Shown here: one piece after another, positions 32,640-45,041 of the stretch | Layout of the letters: each line of letters starts with the position of its first letter | Position numbering within the stretch: the stretch's first letter is position 1 | Source: Mesocentrotus franciscanus | Taxonomy: Eukaryota; Echinodermata; Echinoidea; Camarodonta; Strongylocentrotidae | Length of the DNA stretch: 64,000 nucleotides | Assembly: GCA_037976565.1 (NCBI GenBank) | Contig: CP137669.1 | Location: 36,854,912-36,918,911 of the forward strand | Reading direction: 5' to 3' | Position numbers and translations under genes: made by a program | Notes under the pieces: generated by a model | The model's input: only the letters and a program-made list of their open reading frames with translations | The model's database searches: none | What the model was told of the DNA's origin: nothing

Positions 32640-34070
32640 TAACAAACTTATTACATGTGACAGGGTACATAAAAAGAAACAATTATAAGGAACAAGTTCA
32701 TATAATGCATTTTAGTGAAATAGAAAGACGAAGAGACCTTAAGAAAAGCTTATTAAAAGTCAGGTACCTGAAAGCAATATCATTTAAAAAAAAAACCCAG
32801 CTTGGTTATATGATATAGTAACAAATTAATACAAGAAATGTTCGGCAAAAGCGCTTAAGTACTAAAAAAAATAACTATAAACATGGTTTAACTGAATCAT
32901 AAAAAGGGTGGGTAAAAGAAACTATATATATGTACAAAATGAGGCGATATAGAAGTGATAAAAACATGAAACAGAAAGAGAGAGAGGGGCAAAAGAAATA
33001 TGACATAATTTCACTGAAAGTATGTCCCTCCTCTCTTTCCTCTCTGAAGGTTTCAGAAGAAGAAAAAAAAAAACGGAAAAACGATAAAATTAGAAAAGCT
33101 GGCTACAGGCGAGAAAGGGAAAGAAAGAATGGATCATGTAATCAACAAAGGCCCTAATTCAACCAGTTCACCTTTCATTCTTGAGTTACGAAATACACGA
33201 AAACATCAAATTTACAATAGGTATGAATAAGATTGCGCACCCCCTCCCCCTCCCTCACCACCCCTCCAGTCTGGAGAGTATTCCTCCATATTTCTGGATA
33301 CACCATATGCAATGAAAATGTTTATAGTGGAGGTATTATGACAAAAATCAGCGTGGCAGGGGGGGATGTACATCCCATGTAGTATATCGGCTGATCAGCA
33401 AAATGAATACCGACATATTGGAACATTAACGCACAACACTGTTCGATGTATTTGGTGATTATTTTTCTAAAATAGTTGGTCTGAAATCGAACAGATGATT
33501 TTCCAAATAATGTACTTTGGTTAACATTGAAAGTTATAAAAGGACAACAGATTGGGAATAATTATGTTTTGCAAAACAAATCTATTAAATTTCATTACTC
33601 TGTTCATTTTTGGAATACCAAATTTTCGTTCTGTTATTTCTGTTCTGTCTATAAACATGACATATTCAGGTTCGTTCATATAAATGTCATGATCCCTGAA
33701 AAAGCATCGAGCATATTAACTATAACAGAAACTATCTACTGATCGTGGAAAATCCTTAAAATCAATACTAACAACACTTTTTTAGATTTGATAAATTATG
33801 TTTGTACCCTCCCGATACCCTCCTCTGCATTACATAAAATTTGAGAATTTGCATGTCTAATATCACTTTTAAACGTTAAACAGTAGATGATAGCTTAAGA
33901 TTTGCACCTATATAGCTAACTTCGTTCCGCTAAGAAAAGAAAAACTCAAATCCACAAGCAATGAAAAAAAAAATCAACCTGATTGTGTTGCTTTGAACTC
34001 ATGATGGCGCTCTGCAAAATCCGATGTGATCGATCAATAATTTTTGCATTAATCATGTATCGATTGCACT
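32640..34070. other. Non-coding stretch, no gene seen
   Basis: AT-rich with a purine-rich patch near 33055-33125 and a C-rich patch near 33240-33265. No repeat matched within the window. Confidence 0.4.
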
Positions 34071-34077
34071 ACAATCT

Positions 34078-34165
34078 ACTTCCGGTATTTTGAAGAGACG
34101 CTGCGGTAACGTAACGAAGTTGCGGCTCTACAGAACAGTCCTAAATTTGGCATATTTATCGAGAG
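34078..34165 (+). promoter_or_regulatory. Candidate plus-strand promoter and non-coding first exon
   Basis: ACTTCCGG at 34078-34085 is an ETS/GABP-type motif often found at TATA-less starts. The next 80 bases are CpG-richer than the surroundings and end in GAGAG|GTAATG, a plausible splice donor at 34165/34166. CpG-rich sequence continues at about 34310-34420. No ATG-led conserved peptide follows, so this could be a 5' UTR exon of a gene lying to the right, or chance. Confidence 0.25.
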
Positions 34166-34420
34166 GTAATGATTACTAAATGAACTTATTATTGTTTTAA
34201 ACGTACTTAAGAAGTATTGAAGTTGAATTATGGTAAAGAAAGAGTTGTCAGCTTTTGTGTAGCGAAAGATCTGTGATCTTTATGCCTGTGATTGAGTTGA
34301 GCTGCTGGCCTGACAGTGTGTGTCTGTGAATGTGACGCCCGTCGCTTGGTCGCGAGGGCATGCTCGAGCTCTGGCTCGGCCCGGGGCAGATGGTCACGGT
34401 GGTAGGTGGTACGGTATGAG

Positions 34421-36482
34421 TACTCGGTGATATTCAGTGAGAAGGTGATTGCATTTTTCAGTACGGATATGTAGGCTATGCATTAAACCACCCTTAATTC
34501 AGGGTGATTATGAATTATTGTGCAATGGCCCCATCTGTAATCACAGAGAATGTTTGTAGTGCATCATGGCTCATGCGTATCGGTGTAAAATCCAGTTTCA
34601 ACTTTCAGTTTCACCTGTTCACCTCGGTCTCAAAGGACAAGGCTCAGCTTCAGCTTTTACTTGAGCCTTTAGGGGAGGTATTCTGACTGAACATACTGCT
34701 AACTTTCCTAGACTTTCTTGACTTTTCTTGTCAGTCCGCAATATATAACTGAGCACAAATTCTAGACCTCCAACTCCAGGCGCTTAACAAAAATAGAGGC
34801 TTTAGAGCCCTCAAGTTTGCCTTAAGATTCCAACAAGAAATATGCATCAAATAATAAACAATCATAAATGTTCCTCCTTTACAATAATATCTGTCATAAT
34901 TCTTAAAGGATTTATGAAATAATGCATGTAATTTTTTTCAAATTGCTGGTTTAAATCAACTGTCTGGGTACACAACCTGTACGGACATTGCAGGGACAAA
35001 ATTATCCTCCTTTTTAGTCCGTTTTCACCAATCGGATGTACCATTGACAAAGAAAATTCTTGTGTACATAGTCTGTTATCATATTTGTGCGAGCTGCTGT
35101 AAGAGGTTGCAGGAGGCCTTCAGATAATTTGACTTTCTTGATGAAAAGCATGGATATTTAAAACTAAAATTGGTACCGGTACATTGTAATTGCTCCTTTG
35201 CATTTTGGATACAAGTAAATGTAGTGATTCTCATTTAATGACACATGTCATCTTCACTGTGTCATCTCCAATTAATTAATTTGAGTATCAGTATCAAGTC
35301 TGTCAGTAGGAACTAATGTAGTAGTTTCATGTCCCAATTTTTTAAAAAGAAAGTGGAATATACCTATTTTTTGTTGGATGACATTGGGTTTGATATGGCA
35401 GATTTGTTATTTCTTAGGACAGAATTTAGCCCTTCACTTCAAAGGCCTGCCTTTGAAATAATGTGTAGGAAAAATATAGCTCGACATTTTATGTGGATGC
35501 CATGGGCGGGTATATTAATTTTTTAATTTTTTCTTCCCCTCTTTTTTGTTATATTGGACATCCCTCCCCCCTAAAAAAATGGTTGTGAAGTGACCTTTGT
35601 TAGATTGTTTACATGCGTGTGATTGCCAAATTGATTTCAAAGACAAAGAAAAAAAATAGTTCTCAACTTTAAGTCTCCCATTACAGCCTAGAAGTGAAAT
35701 ATTGTTATATGTCATGTTTCTTGTTACAGATATGTCATTTAGTGCTAATATCATGCTGAGTACAGGCATATGATACACCATTATTTCACATCTTTCCTCA
35801 AAGTGGTCTGCCTGCTTTGTTAAAATTGCAGGAAAAAGTACATTCAGTTTGTGTTGTCCGACAGTATGACAAAAGAACAAACAAACATTGGAATCCCTGC
35901 TGCTTTTTGTGCTAAAGAGGAAATGTTTGCTCATCTTGATCAACCACATACAGTACATATGAAACTTGCATGAAAATTACAAATATTGATGAGGATCCTT
36001 TTACAATTTACTAGAAATGTAATAGTTTTGGTTTTTATTTCGTGACTTGTTGAGTTTGATTAACGAGAAAACGGGAAAAGGATATGCACAATGGAACGCT
36101 CACGTTTACAATGTTAGTGAAGAGGCTATGCTGACAGGAAAGGATGAGAGATGGGTGATGTAAATGGTTTCAGTTGTAAACTTGTAATGCTTCAGTACTT
36201 GGAAAGTTGGAAGTTGATACTACATGTACCAAGCAAAGGGGTCAAAGAAATCATAAGGTTTCTTCATTTGTGATGCATACATGTACATGGTAAGTTTGTA
36301 ACATATTTTTGTAAAGTAAAATACAAGAAATTTCACTTTAGACAAGCAAATTAAAAACTAAATGTTCTATTCTTATTGGGACTGAAGCTTAATTTATTGA
36401 CAATTGTCATAATCCAGTGTCATTCAATCTTTAAAAAAAAATGTTATATCCAGAAATTCTTATCTGTACTCAAAGATTAAAC
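34421..36482. other. Non-coding stretch, no gene seen
   Basis: No conserved peptide on either strand. The longest frame in the window (147 codons, minus, 35515-35958) lies here but has low-complexity AT-driven composition and no recognisable domain. Confidence 0.4.
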
Positions 36483-36533
36483 AAGGCTCGGTCCTGAAAT
36501 GCGCTATATAAGGACGAAATATTATTATTATCA
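36483..36533 (+). mobile_element. SINE 3' tail fragment
   Basis: GAAATGCGCTATATAAGGAC followed by ATT repeats; the same 3' end style as the SINE at 1254-1550. Confidence 0.5.
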
Positions 36534-38336
36534 AAGAATGCAAAAGATTACAATCAACATCTTTATCTAGTTTCAGTAGTATTTACACGTATGATTCTTC
36601 ACTTGTCATTTGTTTACCCATGTACTGTACAAGGGAAATCCTACAGCCGTCTGAGCACCGAATATTATTCTTATAATTCTTAAATAATACGAACTTGACT
36701 TTTTCAGGCTGTGTATAATTAATGCCCAATGATCTTCCTCTCATCATCCCAGACAAAAGCATGAAAGTAACCTTGAGATGATTTTTTTCTACAGTTTGGA
36801 GAACAATTCTGCGGGGTTTATATCTTGAGACTGATATGAGAAGGCAAGGTTTATGGCTGGGTTAGATATTTATCAAGTCTGAACAGGGCAGCCAAGGCTC
36901 TTGAGAACATGAAAGAGAGAAAGAGAGAGAGAAAGAATATAATAAAGAAATGGCTGCATATTTGGCATACCTCACAACAGCGCACAGATGCAGCAGTTGT
37001 AAGGGAAACGCACAGCTGATGCAAACTTTGTTATCATTTAGTCTGTTCAATCCAGACCTACACGTACATCTACTTTTCACATTATTTGATGGATTGTACA
37101 TGTACATACACATGTACCTACACATGTATCTGTACTTAAAATATTTTAGATTTTGTTAATACACTGTTGCACACAACTTTGGACTACCCCCCCCCCTCTT
37201 TTTATTAAGTGATTGTGAAAATATAATTTATTCTTGATTGCTGTTAGATAAAGGGTATATCTTCTCAGAACTTTTTGATTAAGTTCAATGAATTTCTGGA
37301 TTTTTAGATAAGTTCTGAGGAGATATAAACCTCATCTGTCAAGAGGAAACCTCGTTATCATAATAATTTCATGAAAAGAGGTAAGAACAAAATAATCCAA
37401 CTTCATGGGCAACAGTGTAGTTGCCGAGAAGATGAAGTCAGTACACCAATGTAATACCCTTTGGCATGGCATTCATCTCCAAGGATATAGGCCCTACATA
37501 CCTACATACATGTACATTGTACATGTAGTACCTGTATGTTCAATGTGATCCCGGGATAGGACTGGTAGCTGAAGGTCAGTGTACTTACATGTACATGTAC
37601 CTGCAAGTATCTCTTATTCTGTGTAACTAACAAAAGTGTGCAAATTGAATTTACATACATGCCAACCATGCATGTAGGCTTACAATATGGGAAAATGGAC
37701 ATGTACTACGCTAACAAGTACATGTATGTTGTAGGCCTACATAGACCTACAGCTTATGCTTATGTAGGTCTTACACCAGTCCTTGGTGCCTTAGATTTAA
37801 AGCCTGGAGAGAAGCGAAACTGACATTTAAACTATATAGGCCTGTACATATATAAACTGACATAAAAATTTATATTTCTGCCTTTATATGTACGTATGTA
37901 ATTATGTTTCCTATATTATCCCATCCCAATTGATCGAGCTTGTATACAAATAAACAGCAAACTTGAAAGAAATGTGAATGTACATGTATCGCAAGGCCTA
38001 CATGTGCTGTGCATTTACCCTTGTCTAGTGAGAATCTGTACTATATAACGAATGGTCAGTCAGTGTGACACAGGTAATAATCATGATGAGAATGAATGAA
38101 AGGCTCAGCCCTGCAGTGTCCCCTCAGGAAGTAGCCCTTCCTCTACTGTCACGCTCGGAGGCCAAAAGGGCTATTCTAGGTTGCCATGGCAATTCTTTTA
38201 CAATAAATATTAAGCAAAATATGATCTGATTGATGTACAATGTAAGTTCATATTGACAAATAGCAATTCATATTTTTATATCAGTGATAACACTGACGTA
38301 CATGTATCTCTACTTGTACATGTACATATGTAACTG

Positions 38337-38429
38337 TACAGTCAAACCTGCTTTAGCGGCCGACCACCTACATGTACATAGATAGAAAGACCACAGTCTG
38401 CGGTCTTTATATCTACAGGTTTCACTGTA
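38337..38429. mobile_element. MITE, CAGTCAAACCTG termini, copy 2
   Basis: CAGTCAAACCTG at 38339 with CAGGTTTCACTG ending 38427 (one mismatch) and TA on both outer sides. The interior retains GACCAC...GTGGTC-type pieces (GCGGTCTTTAT). Shorter relative of 21229-21422. Confidence 0.75.
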
Positions 38430-39246
38430 TGTCCGGTTGCTAACATGTAGACCTATGATAATATGTATAAATATATTTTCCTGTAGGCCAACATTTATGT
38501 GAATAGCTGAGTGTTAAAAAAGAAGCCTTGTACATGTATTCATTACGCATTACACTTGCTCCTTTTGTTTGTAGATCTACATATAAATAAATTGTCCATC
38601 TATATAGAATGTCCACCATTCTGATTTGTCTACTTGTGCGTAATGAATTTATAATGATTAATTGCATTAGTTGTTAACTGAAACTCGTGAAAGTGGGCTT
38701 TGTGTATAATTTCCATTTGCAGCCTTATTACATGTACATTTTACACACACCTGAAATAGTACTACCGGTAGATACAAGAAATACAATGTAGAATCCATTG
38801 TTATTTCTTACACTATGCAATATGTACTTGATGCACAAGTACATGTAGGCCTGCCTAAATCTACATGCATGTGTAATCTCACCCAGTCCATCCCTATTCA
38901 GTGTTTGTCAGGTAATTAGCAAATCAAATATGGGGTATAGTTGCAACCCACACACACTGTGCACTCATTCATATTAACAAACAACGTGAGTAGAAGATGA
39001 TTCATTAACCAGACCAACCAACAAAATATTGACTTTTGTCTCATGGGGAGTTGCTACAGTTAAGGGCGTGTTATCTGGGCTTCAGGGATTTAGTGGTGTT
39101 CTGAACCCTATTTTGTAGTTTAAATTGATTTTAGATAGAAAAAAAAGAAAAGAAAAAACAAGTTAGAAGGGCATATAGGTTGGAGTTATAACTTGACAAA
39201 ATGGTTGCAAGTATTTGGAAAGAGATTGTGTAAAATGGTCTTCACA

Positions 39247-39742
39247 TTAAAGGTAATCCAAAGTTTTGTTATTATTTCAACAGGATTGGAGTATGAAATT
39301 AAAAATTTGCATTACCATTGTGAAACCTAATAATGTTAGAATAAGCAACTTTAAAAAAAATGGGGCTCTAAAATGCTAAGGATTTTGAGAAATTAAAATA
39401 TCAAATTTATCGGTGCTCCCGATAAAAATTCAAATAGCGCCTACTGCCATACAATGGTAGCTGCGACCATGAAAATCTCGGAATATGCAGTTCTGATATA
39501 TAATTTCCAAATGGGAATAGAAAATTGGTCGATTTTTGTCAAACATTTTTTGAAGCTAAAGTAATATGAATCTTGAGAAGGAGCTATACAACATAAAGAG
39601 TTTATTATTCGCAATTTCATCTCTTCAGACTCGATTTCAACCGCAACAACGATCATTGAATATTGCAGGATCGCATATGCTTCCAATATGTTGATTTGAA
39701 CCAAATTCATGACCCCATACCAAAACTTTGTATTACCTTTAA
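39247..39742. mobile_element. TTAA-type MITE, TTAAAGGTAATCCAAAGTTT termini
   Basis: 22-base ends with one mismatch (C versus A at the 12th base). 496 bp. The open frame on the minus strand (39441-39752) runs out through the right terminus and has no domain. Confidence 0.82.
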
Positions 39743-40500
39743 ATTTGCACAAGTGTGCTCATTTGTGTAGGCCAACATGTAGTTTGATGTAACTGATAAG
39801 GATGACATGTGTATGTATGTTGAGGAGCCTGTACACATAATAGTCAAATTCCTCACACTGCCTTGTGGTTGTGGTTCAGTTTTATATTAATAAATTCTTG
39901 AATAATGATAACCCTTTATGGTATTTAAAGTACTTAAAACATTCATTATTCAAATAAGCTGCTGTATTTTGTACAGTCATTCATTAGTTTGCAAAATCAT
40001 GAATGTACAACTTAAATAGCAAAGTCCACCCATTCCAAGTAGTTGGCAACTGCTTGGTTCAAGTGACAATGGATTCATATTTTGACTGCCTTCGCGTATT
40101 TTGTACATATATATGTTCCTACTCCGACTGTACATTGTGGGTACAAACATGTGTTGTGACATAAGTATGGTCTGTTACTCTAATGCTAATGTAGATTAAA
40201 GTAGAAGTAATAGAAGGGAATATGTTTGTAGTTATTAAAGTCCTCATGAAGTATGATTACAAGTACATGTATTGTACTTCCTAAACACATTTATTTGATA
40301 AATAATGATCATTCATAAATAGAGGCACATTTACACAGATTTAATGTATGCTATACATGTATATATCCTATTTTATCAAGGCCCACACCTTGATGTTATT
40401 AAATTATTAAAATGCTCAGACAGTAGATATGGTATCAAAACATTGGTGCCATTATGCAGGTCTACCTGATGTACATCTACAGCTATTTGTATAGTTCGAG

Positions 40501-40590
40501 GGATAACATGCAATGTACATGTTGCATGTCACACATGTACAACATGTATGTTTGCATGTACTGTATGCACACCCGCATGTATGTTGTCAT
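40501..40590. repeat. Dense cluster of CATGT/ACATG palindromic words
   Basis: Within 90 bases, ACATG or CATGT occurs many times in both senses (ACATGCAATGTACATGTTGC and neighbours). Part of the general excess of TACATGTA-like words in this genome. Confidence 0.6.
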
Positions 40591-40839
40591 TGTAAATATA
40601 TATGTATTTAGCTGCCATTAATACTACTCCAAAATATTTAGACATGAGCTGGTTGTACAAGGTGGATTATATTTTTGACCCCATTTTGTACTCCACCTTT
40701 CTGTCACCCTGTCGTGCCATACCAATCAATTCAATTGCTTCCATTAGTTAGTTACATGTAAATGCACTGTACATGTATTATGTGTAAGCTATATTTTCTT
40801 CATAACTTGAGAAGTGTCCTTTGGCAGATTTCTTCTCAT

Positions 40840-41487
40840 CATATCGTCTGTTTAGAGCTGGAAGAACATTTTTAAAACTCGTACTTTAAAGCTAATCTTG
40901 AGCTCTGGTATGGGCATCGTTTGTCGAGAGAACATGGCTATAATTCATTCTGGATTGTTTATCCTGCAGTAGATTGATTGTTTGAACCAGTAAAATAAAA
41001 ACAACCTCACAAAAACTTGCTGGAAATCATCTTCAATGAAAACCACAACTCTCATTTGCACATAATTATAGTGACCTGTGTTTAATAAGCACATGGTGTC
41101 GGGCCTACTTACCTTGACTTCCTTATCTTTCTATGCTCATTATACTCAGCTCCTATACATTTTCGACCAAAATCGTTTGGTACAAGTCATTTATTTGTAA
41201 TCTTGAACATTCAGTGCAAGTTTTGTTGGATTCTGTGAGAATTTATTTTCTATCATTACCTGGGCCCCGTTGCATACCGGTAAAACTTACCATTGATGGT
41301 AACTTTGCCATCAATGGCAACTACCATGGTAACAAGGCTCAACAGCCAATCAAAATCAAGATTTTCATGGTAGTTACCATTGATGGCAAAGTTACTATCA
41401 ATGGTGAGTTTTGTGCAACGGGCCCCAGAACTCAAGTTTATCTTTAACACAGAGTTATTGCCCTTCTGGCTCTGAACAGACGATATG
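40840..41487. mobile_element. DNA transposon with CATATCGTCTGTTTAGAGC ends, interrupted by a MITE
   Basis: The left end CATATCGTCTGTTTAGAGC (40840-40858) and the right end GCTCTGAACAGACGATATG (41469-41487) are inverted with one mismatch. The body matches the repeat at 13624-14012. The match is interrupted by a 169-bp hairpin at 41260-41428 which the other copy lacks. Without it the element is about 480 bp. Its ends also match the small palindromes at 6921, 51396, 53569 and 62411. Confidence 0.8.
41260..41428. mobile_element. MITE nested in a transposon, CTGGGCCCCGTTGCA termini
   Basis: The ends are inverted (CTGGGCCCCGTTGCA and TGCAACGGGCCCCAG), with repeated CCATTGATGGTAACTTTGCC and ATGGCAACTACCATGG motifs pairing inside. 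The flanks join to reproduce the continuous sequence at 13990-14000, which proves insertion. The minus and plus frames here mirror one another and are not genes. Confidence 0.88.
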
Positions 41488-42076
41488 TTCTTTATTCTTT
41501 CAGTTTCAGTAGTTAACTCCTATAGGATAGAAGAAGCAATCTTCAATGTTAGAGTCTGGTTTGATTTTAGAATATGATGAAGTAGAAAATAATCATTAAA
41601 ATCTTATTTTGGCAAATGTCAGCCTACATCTATAATAAAGCTTTCAGGAGGAATTCAATGCAATGAGTCCTTCATACATGGGTTGTAATAACAATTATCA
41701 GATTTGAAAATAGGAATGTCCTTTGAAATATCATGGATCATAACAATAACAAGAGCAGCAGAGAACTTGGTGCCCCTGCTATGCAGACATGTACATGTTG
41801 GCCTATGATAAACTACCGGTACAAGAACTTTGTGTTTTCAAACTATCGTAGAGAGCGTATTGTAGTTCAATGCAGTCTGGGTGAGTGTTTAGACTGCTTC
41901 ATTGCTTGTTTGTGTTGGAAGTTGAGGGAGAAACACAAAGAGTTCTAGCTACAACAAAAATAGTACAATGCCATTGCAATAGGGGCGGAAATTCGGTTCT
42001 TCTTAATTGCTTTGTTCAGGATGCTTGAGTGAGTGTACAATTGTACTAACTACCAGTATATGAAATCTGGGACTGT

Positions 42077-42114
42077 TCTCTCTCTCTCTCTCTCTCTCTC
42101 CCTCTTTCTCTCTG
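42077..42114. repeat. (CT)n microsatellite
   Basis: About 38 bases of CT/TTC repeats. Confidence 0.9.
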
Positions 42115-44822
42115 TGGTCTTCACTATGGTTCATATGTGAAGAGTTTGAGGTCCTTTTCTTTCTTCACCTTGGAAACTGGAATAATTTTCTTGCATGTAC
42201 ATGTACATGTAGCTGGCATGTTCATGAACATGTGTAAAAGGCCTGATATGATGATGATTATAATTTTTTTTTAAACACTTTTACCACAAAAAACATCAAA
42301 TTTACAGAGAGTATGAATAATTCAGTTGTTAACTGTATGTACATGTACTTGAAATTTATTTGTAAAGTACATCTGTACATGTATAATATCACAAATCACT
42401 TCTCCATTAGGCAATTTTACTTAAAACCTTCACATTGAGGTGAGGTTTAGGACTTAAATCTTGTATTCTAATAAAGATCAATGTTTCCAAATATAAATCA
42501 CATTCAGAGAGAAATTTGCCAGTTGCTCTGAAAACATTTTTTGTTGAGGACAAGACAGCAATAATGCAGGATTCCCAAGATATTTTGTAAATGATCCGCA
42601 GCATTTCATTCTGAAGTATGCACTTCCTGGATCAGCCTAAATGAATTAATTACTCATTCAGGATACCTCAGTGAGTAATTGTCAGAATCTTAAAAAAGAT
42701 ATAGAAATGAGACACTGTGTTCAGATTACATCTAAAGTGCATTGTGTGACTGTGTCTATACAAATAAGGTTAAAAGTGTTATTTATTTATTTATTTATGT
42801 ATATGTTCATTTATGTATTCATGCATTCATTCATGGTTTGATTGGTTGATTGACGTGTTCATTCATTCTGTAGCAAACTAGCAATAGTAATGCAATGAGA
42901 CAATGGGTAAATCAGTAATATCCTTGAATAAATTCATGAAATCTTGTGCTAAACACAGCTATTAGAATGTATGATATTATAAAGTTCAATAATAGTTACT
43001 GTGAGATTTCATATCAGTACAAAAGTATGACACATAACTTAAATGAGCTGTCGTCAAGTTGATTACTGAACAACCATATAGACATAACACTTCTATTACA
43101 GTATATACATGTACAGTTGTAGTTATTTCAGCTCCCAAGAGAATACATTAAAATCATGAACTTGTAAGTGGCCATGTACATGTAGCACCTACATTAACAA
43201 TACAAAATATATGAATTATTTTCCCCTTTTTGGTGTTTATAAAATGTAGGGTAAAGTCACTGTTTGTTTAATGACATTGACAAATGGAATTTCAACTCTT
43301 TTATAGTGAGCACAGGGCTCACTGAAGGTTGGTGTTTGTTTTGATTTTTATGGTTTCAGAAGTGGAGATCACCCATAAAAACAAGCCCATGGTCATGGTT
43401 GACTTTAATGGATCCTAATTTTGGATCAGAAAAAAAGTTGGACAGTATATATTTCTTTGGCATGAGAGATTGAACTGAACCTGTATTGTCTACTAAATTG
43501 TAGAGTCACAGACCCTGTACTGTAGTGTTCATTGAATATACAGTATATCACTATATGTTATTTCACACAAAGCATAGGCCCTACTTGATTTCACAGAGTG
43601 TATACTGTACTTCACGAGTCTGGAAAGTCTCAATTGCTAGCCAGCTGATGTGTGTAGGGAGAGAGAGAAGAGTGCTTCGTATACACAAGACCCCTGTTTA
43701 CATTTGGACATTCAAGGTGTACAAAGCGAAACTTCAGAGGTCTCTCTCTTAGTTGGTGTCAAACCCTGGATATTTGATACATCAATATGTTGCAAACAAA
43801 CTTTGGTCAATATTTTCCTAAACAATATGAATGTGGATGAACGTAGGGTCTACAATCTCTACATGTATAGTTTGCTCTATTCCAGTGTTCATATCTGACA
43901 GATGTAGGTCATGATAATGCCCTGCATAAATATAATAACTCCCTGAATAACATTACCCTGTTGGGACCCATAAAAGACATATAAAATTCAAACTTGGAAC
44001 TGATGCTCCAAATGCTATTCCTGATCGTTCGTACTGCACAATGAAGTGGGAGGAGAGCACAGGGATTAAAGCCAGGGTGTGGGAAAAACTGGCTGCTATT
44101 AATCACTCTGATGAAGATCTCGCAAACATCTCCTGATGATAATCTCTGTGAAATGGACAGTCCATAGCACTTGAGAAGGAGAGATAATGGTAGGGAACAA
44201 TAGTAGGTCAGGGTACTATTTTTGCCACTATTCAACATTCTAACACACTCCAGCTAATGCAAATGTCAAACAAGGCTTGTAGAAACTGAACACACAATGC
44301 ATCAACAGTGGGATGTGGGCTCTTCCACTTACTACTTTCCAATTTTCCTTCTACCGGTAATTGAAGTTTACAAACTTTGTTCCTTTTTAATTTTTTGTAA
44401 AGCTGTTTGGTCTTTAATTTAAGTCAATAGAAGTCTACACTGAACATATGAACACTCGGGTCTGTCAAATATAGTCCTGCACCTATGGTGTTGAAAGAGC
44501 TTTTTAAAGTATACACTTTATATAATATACATTTGATGAGAGACGTACACAAAGAGTAAACATGTAGGCTTATATTTTGCTTCTCTATACCAAGCTGTCA
44601 ATATTACCCATGGATACACAGGCCTTTGTTTAGGATTTGTACCAGTTTACTTGTGTAGCTCAGATTTACATGTGCTTCACAGGCACCTGCAATTTTTGTT
44701 AAAAATGTACACATGTACACTCTAGTAGTTGAAATAGCACCGTAGACAGATTGTAGCTCAACATGCATCCCTGCATACATCTGACATGTATTTCAACAAT
44801 TACAATTATTATGCAATCCACC
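42115..44822. other. Non-coding stretch, no gene seen
   Basis: No exon or terminal-repeat element supported. Includes a short ATTT tetranucleotide repeat at about 42780-42797 and many TACATGTA words. Confidence 0.4.
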
Positions 44823-45041
44823 TAATACACCCTTTCACGGTAACAAGAGTGCGCATGCGCCAACATGGGCGCTATTTTAAATTGCGAATAACTTTTATTT
44901 TATGCAGCATGCAAAGCGCATGTGTTGATATGATGTGAGCACGCAGCGCAGGCAGTGACGCAACAATACATGCACGTCTGAAAACATTGATGATGCAATG
45001 TTTAATTAAAATGGCAGCCTAAACCGTGAAGGGGTGTATTA
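44823..45041. mobile_element. Hairpin MITE, family A copy 2
   Basis: TAATACACC...GGTGTATTA ends, CACGGTAACAAGAGTGCGCA, ATGGGCGCTATTTTAAATT, GAGCACGCAGCGCAGGCA and TCTGAAAACATTGATGA are shared in order with 44-352. The right arm is shortened. 219 bp. Confidence 0.88.

Noticed and set aside
35515..35958. 147-codon minus-strand open frame
   Set aside because: The longest frame in the window, but it is in AT-rich DNA, has no recognisable domain or heptad/motif pattern, and overlaps low-complexity lysine runs. Chance frame.
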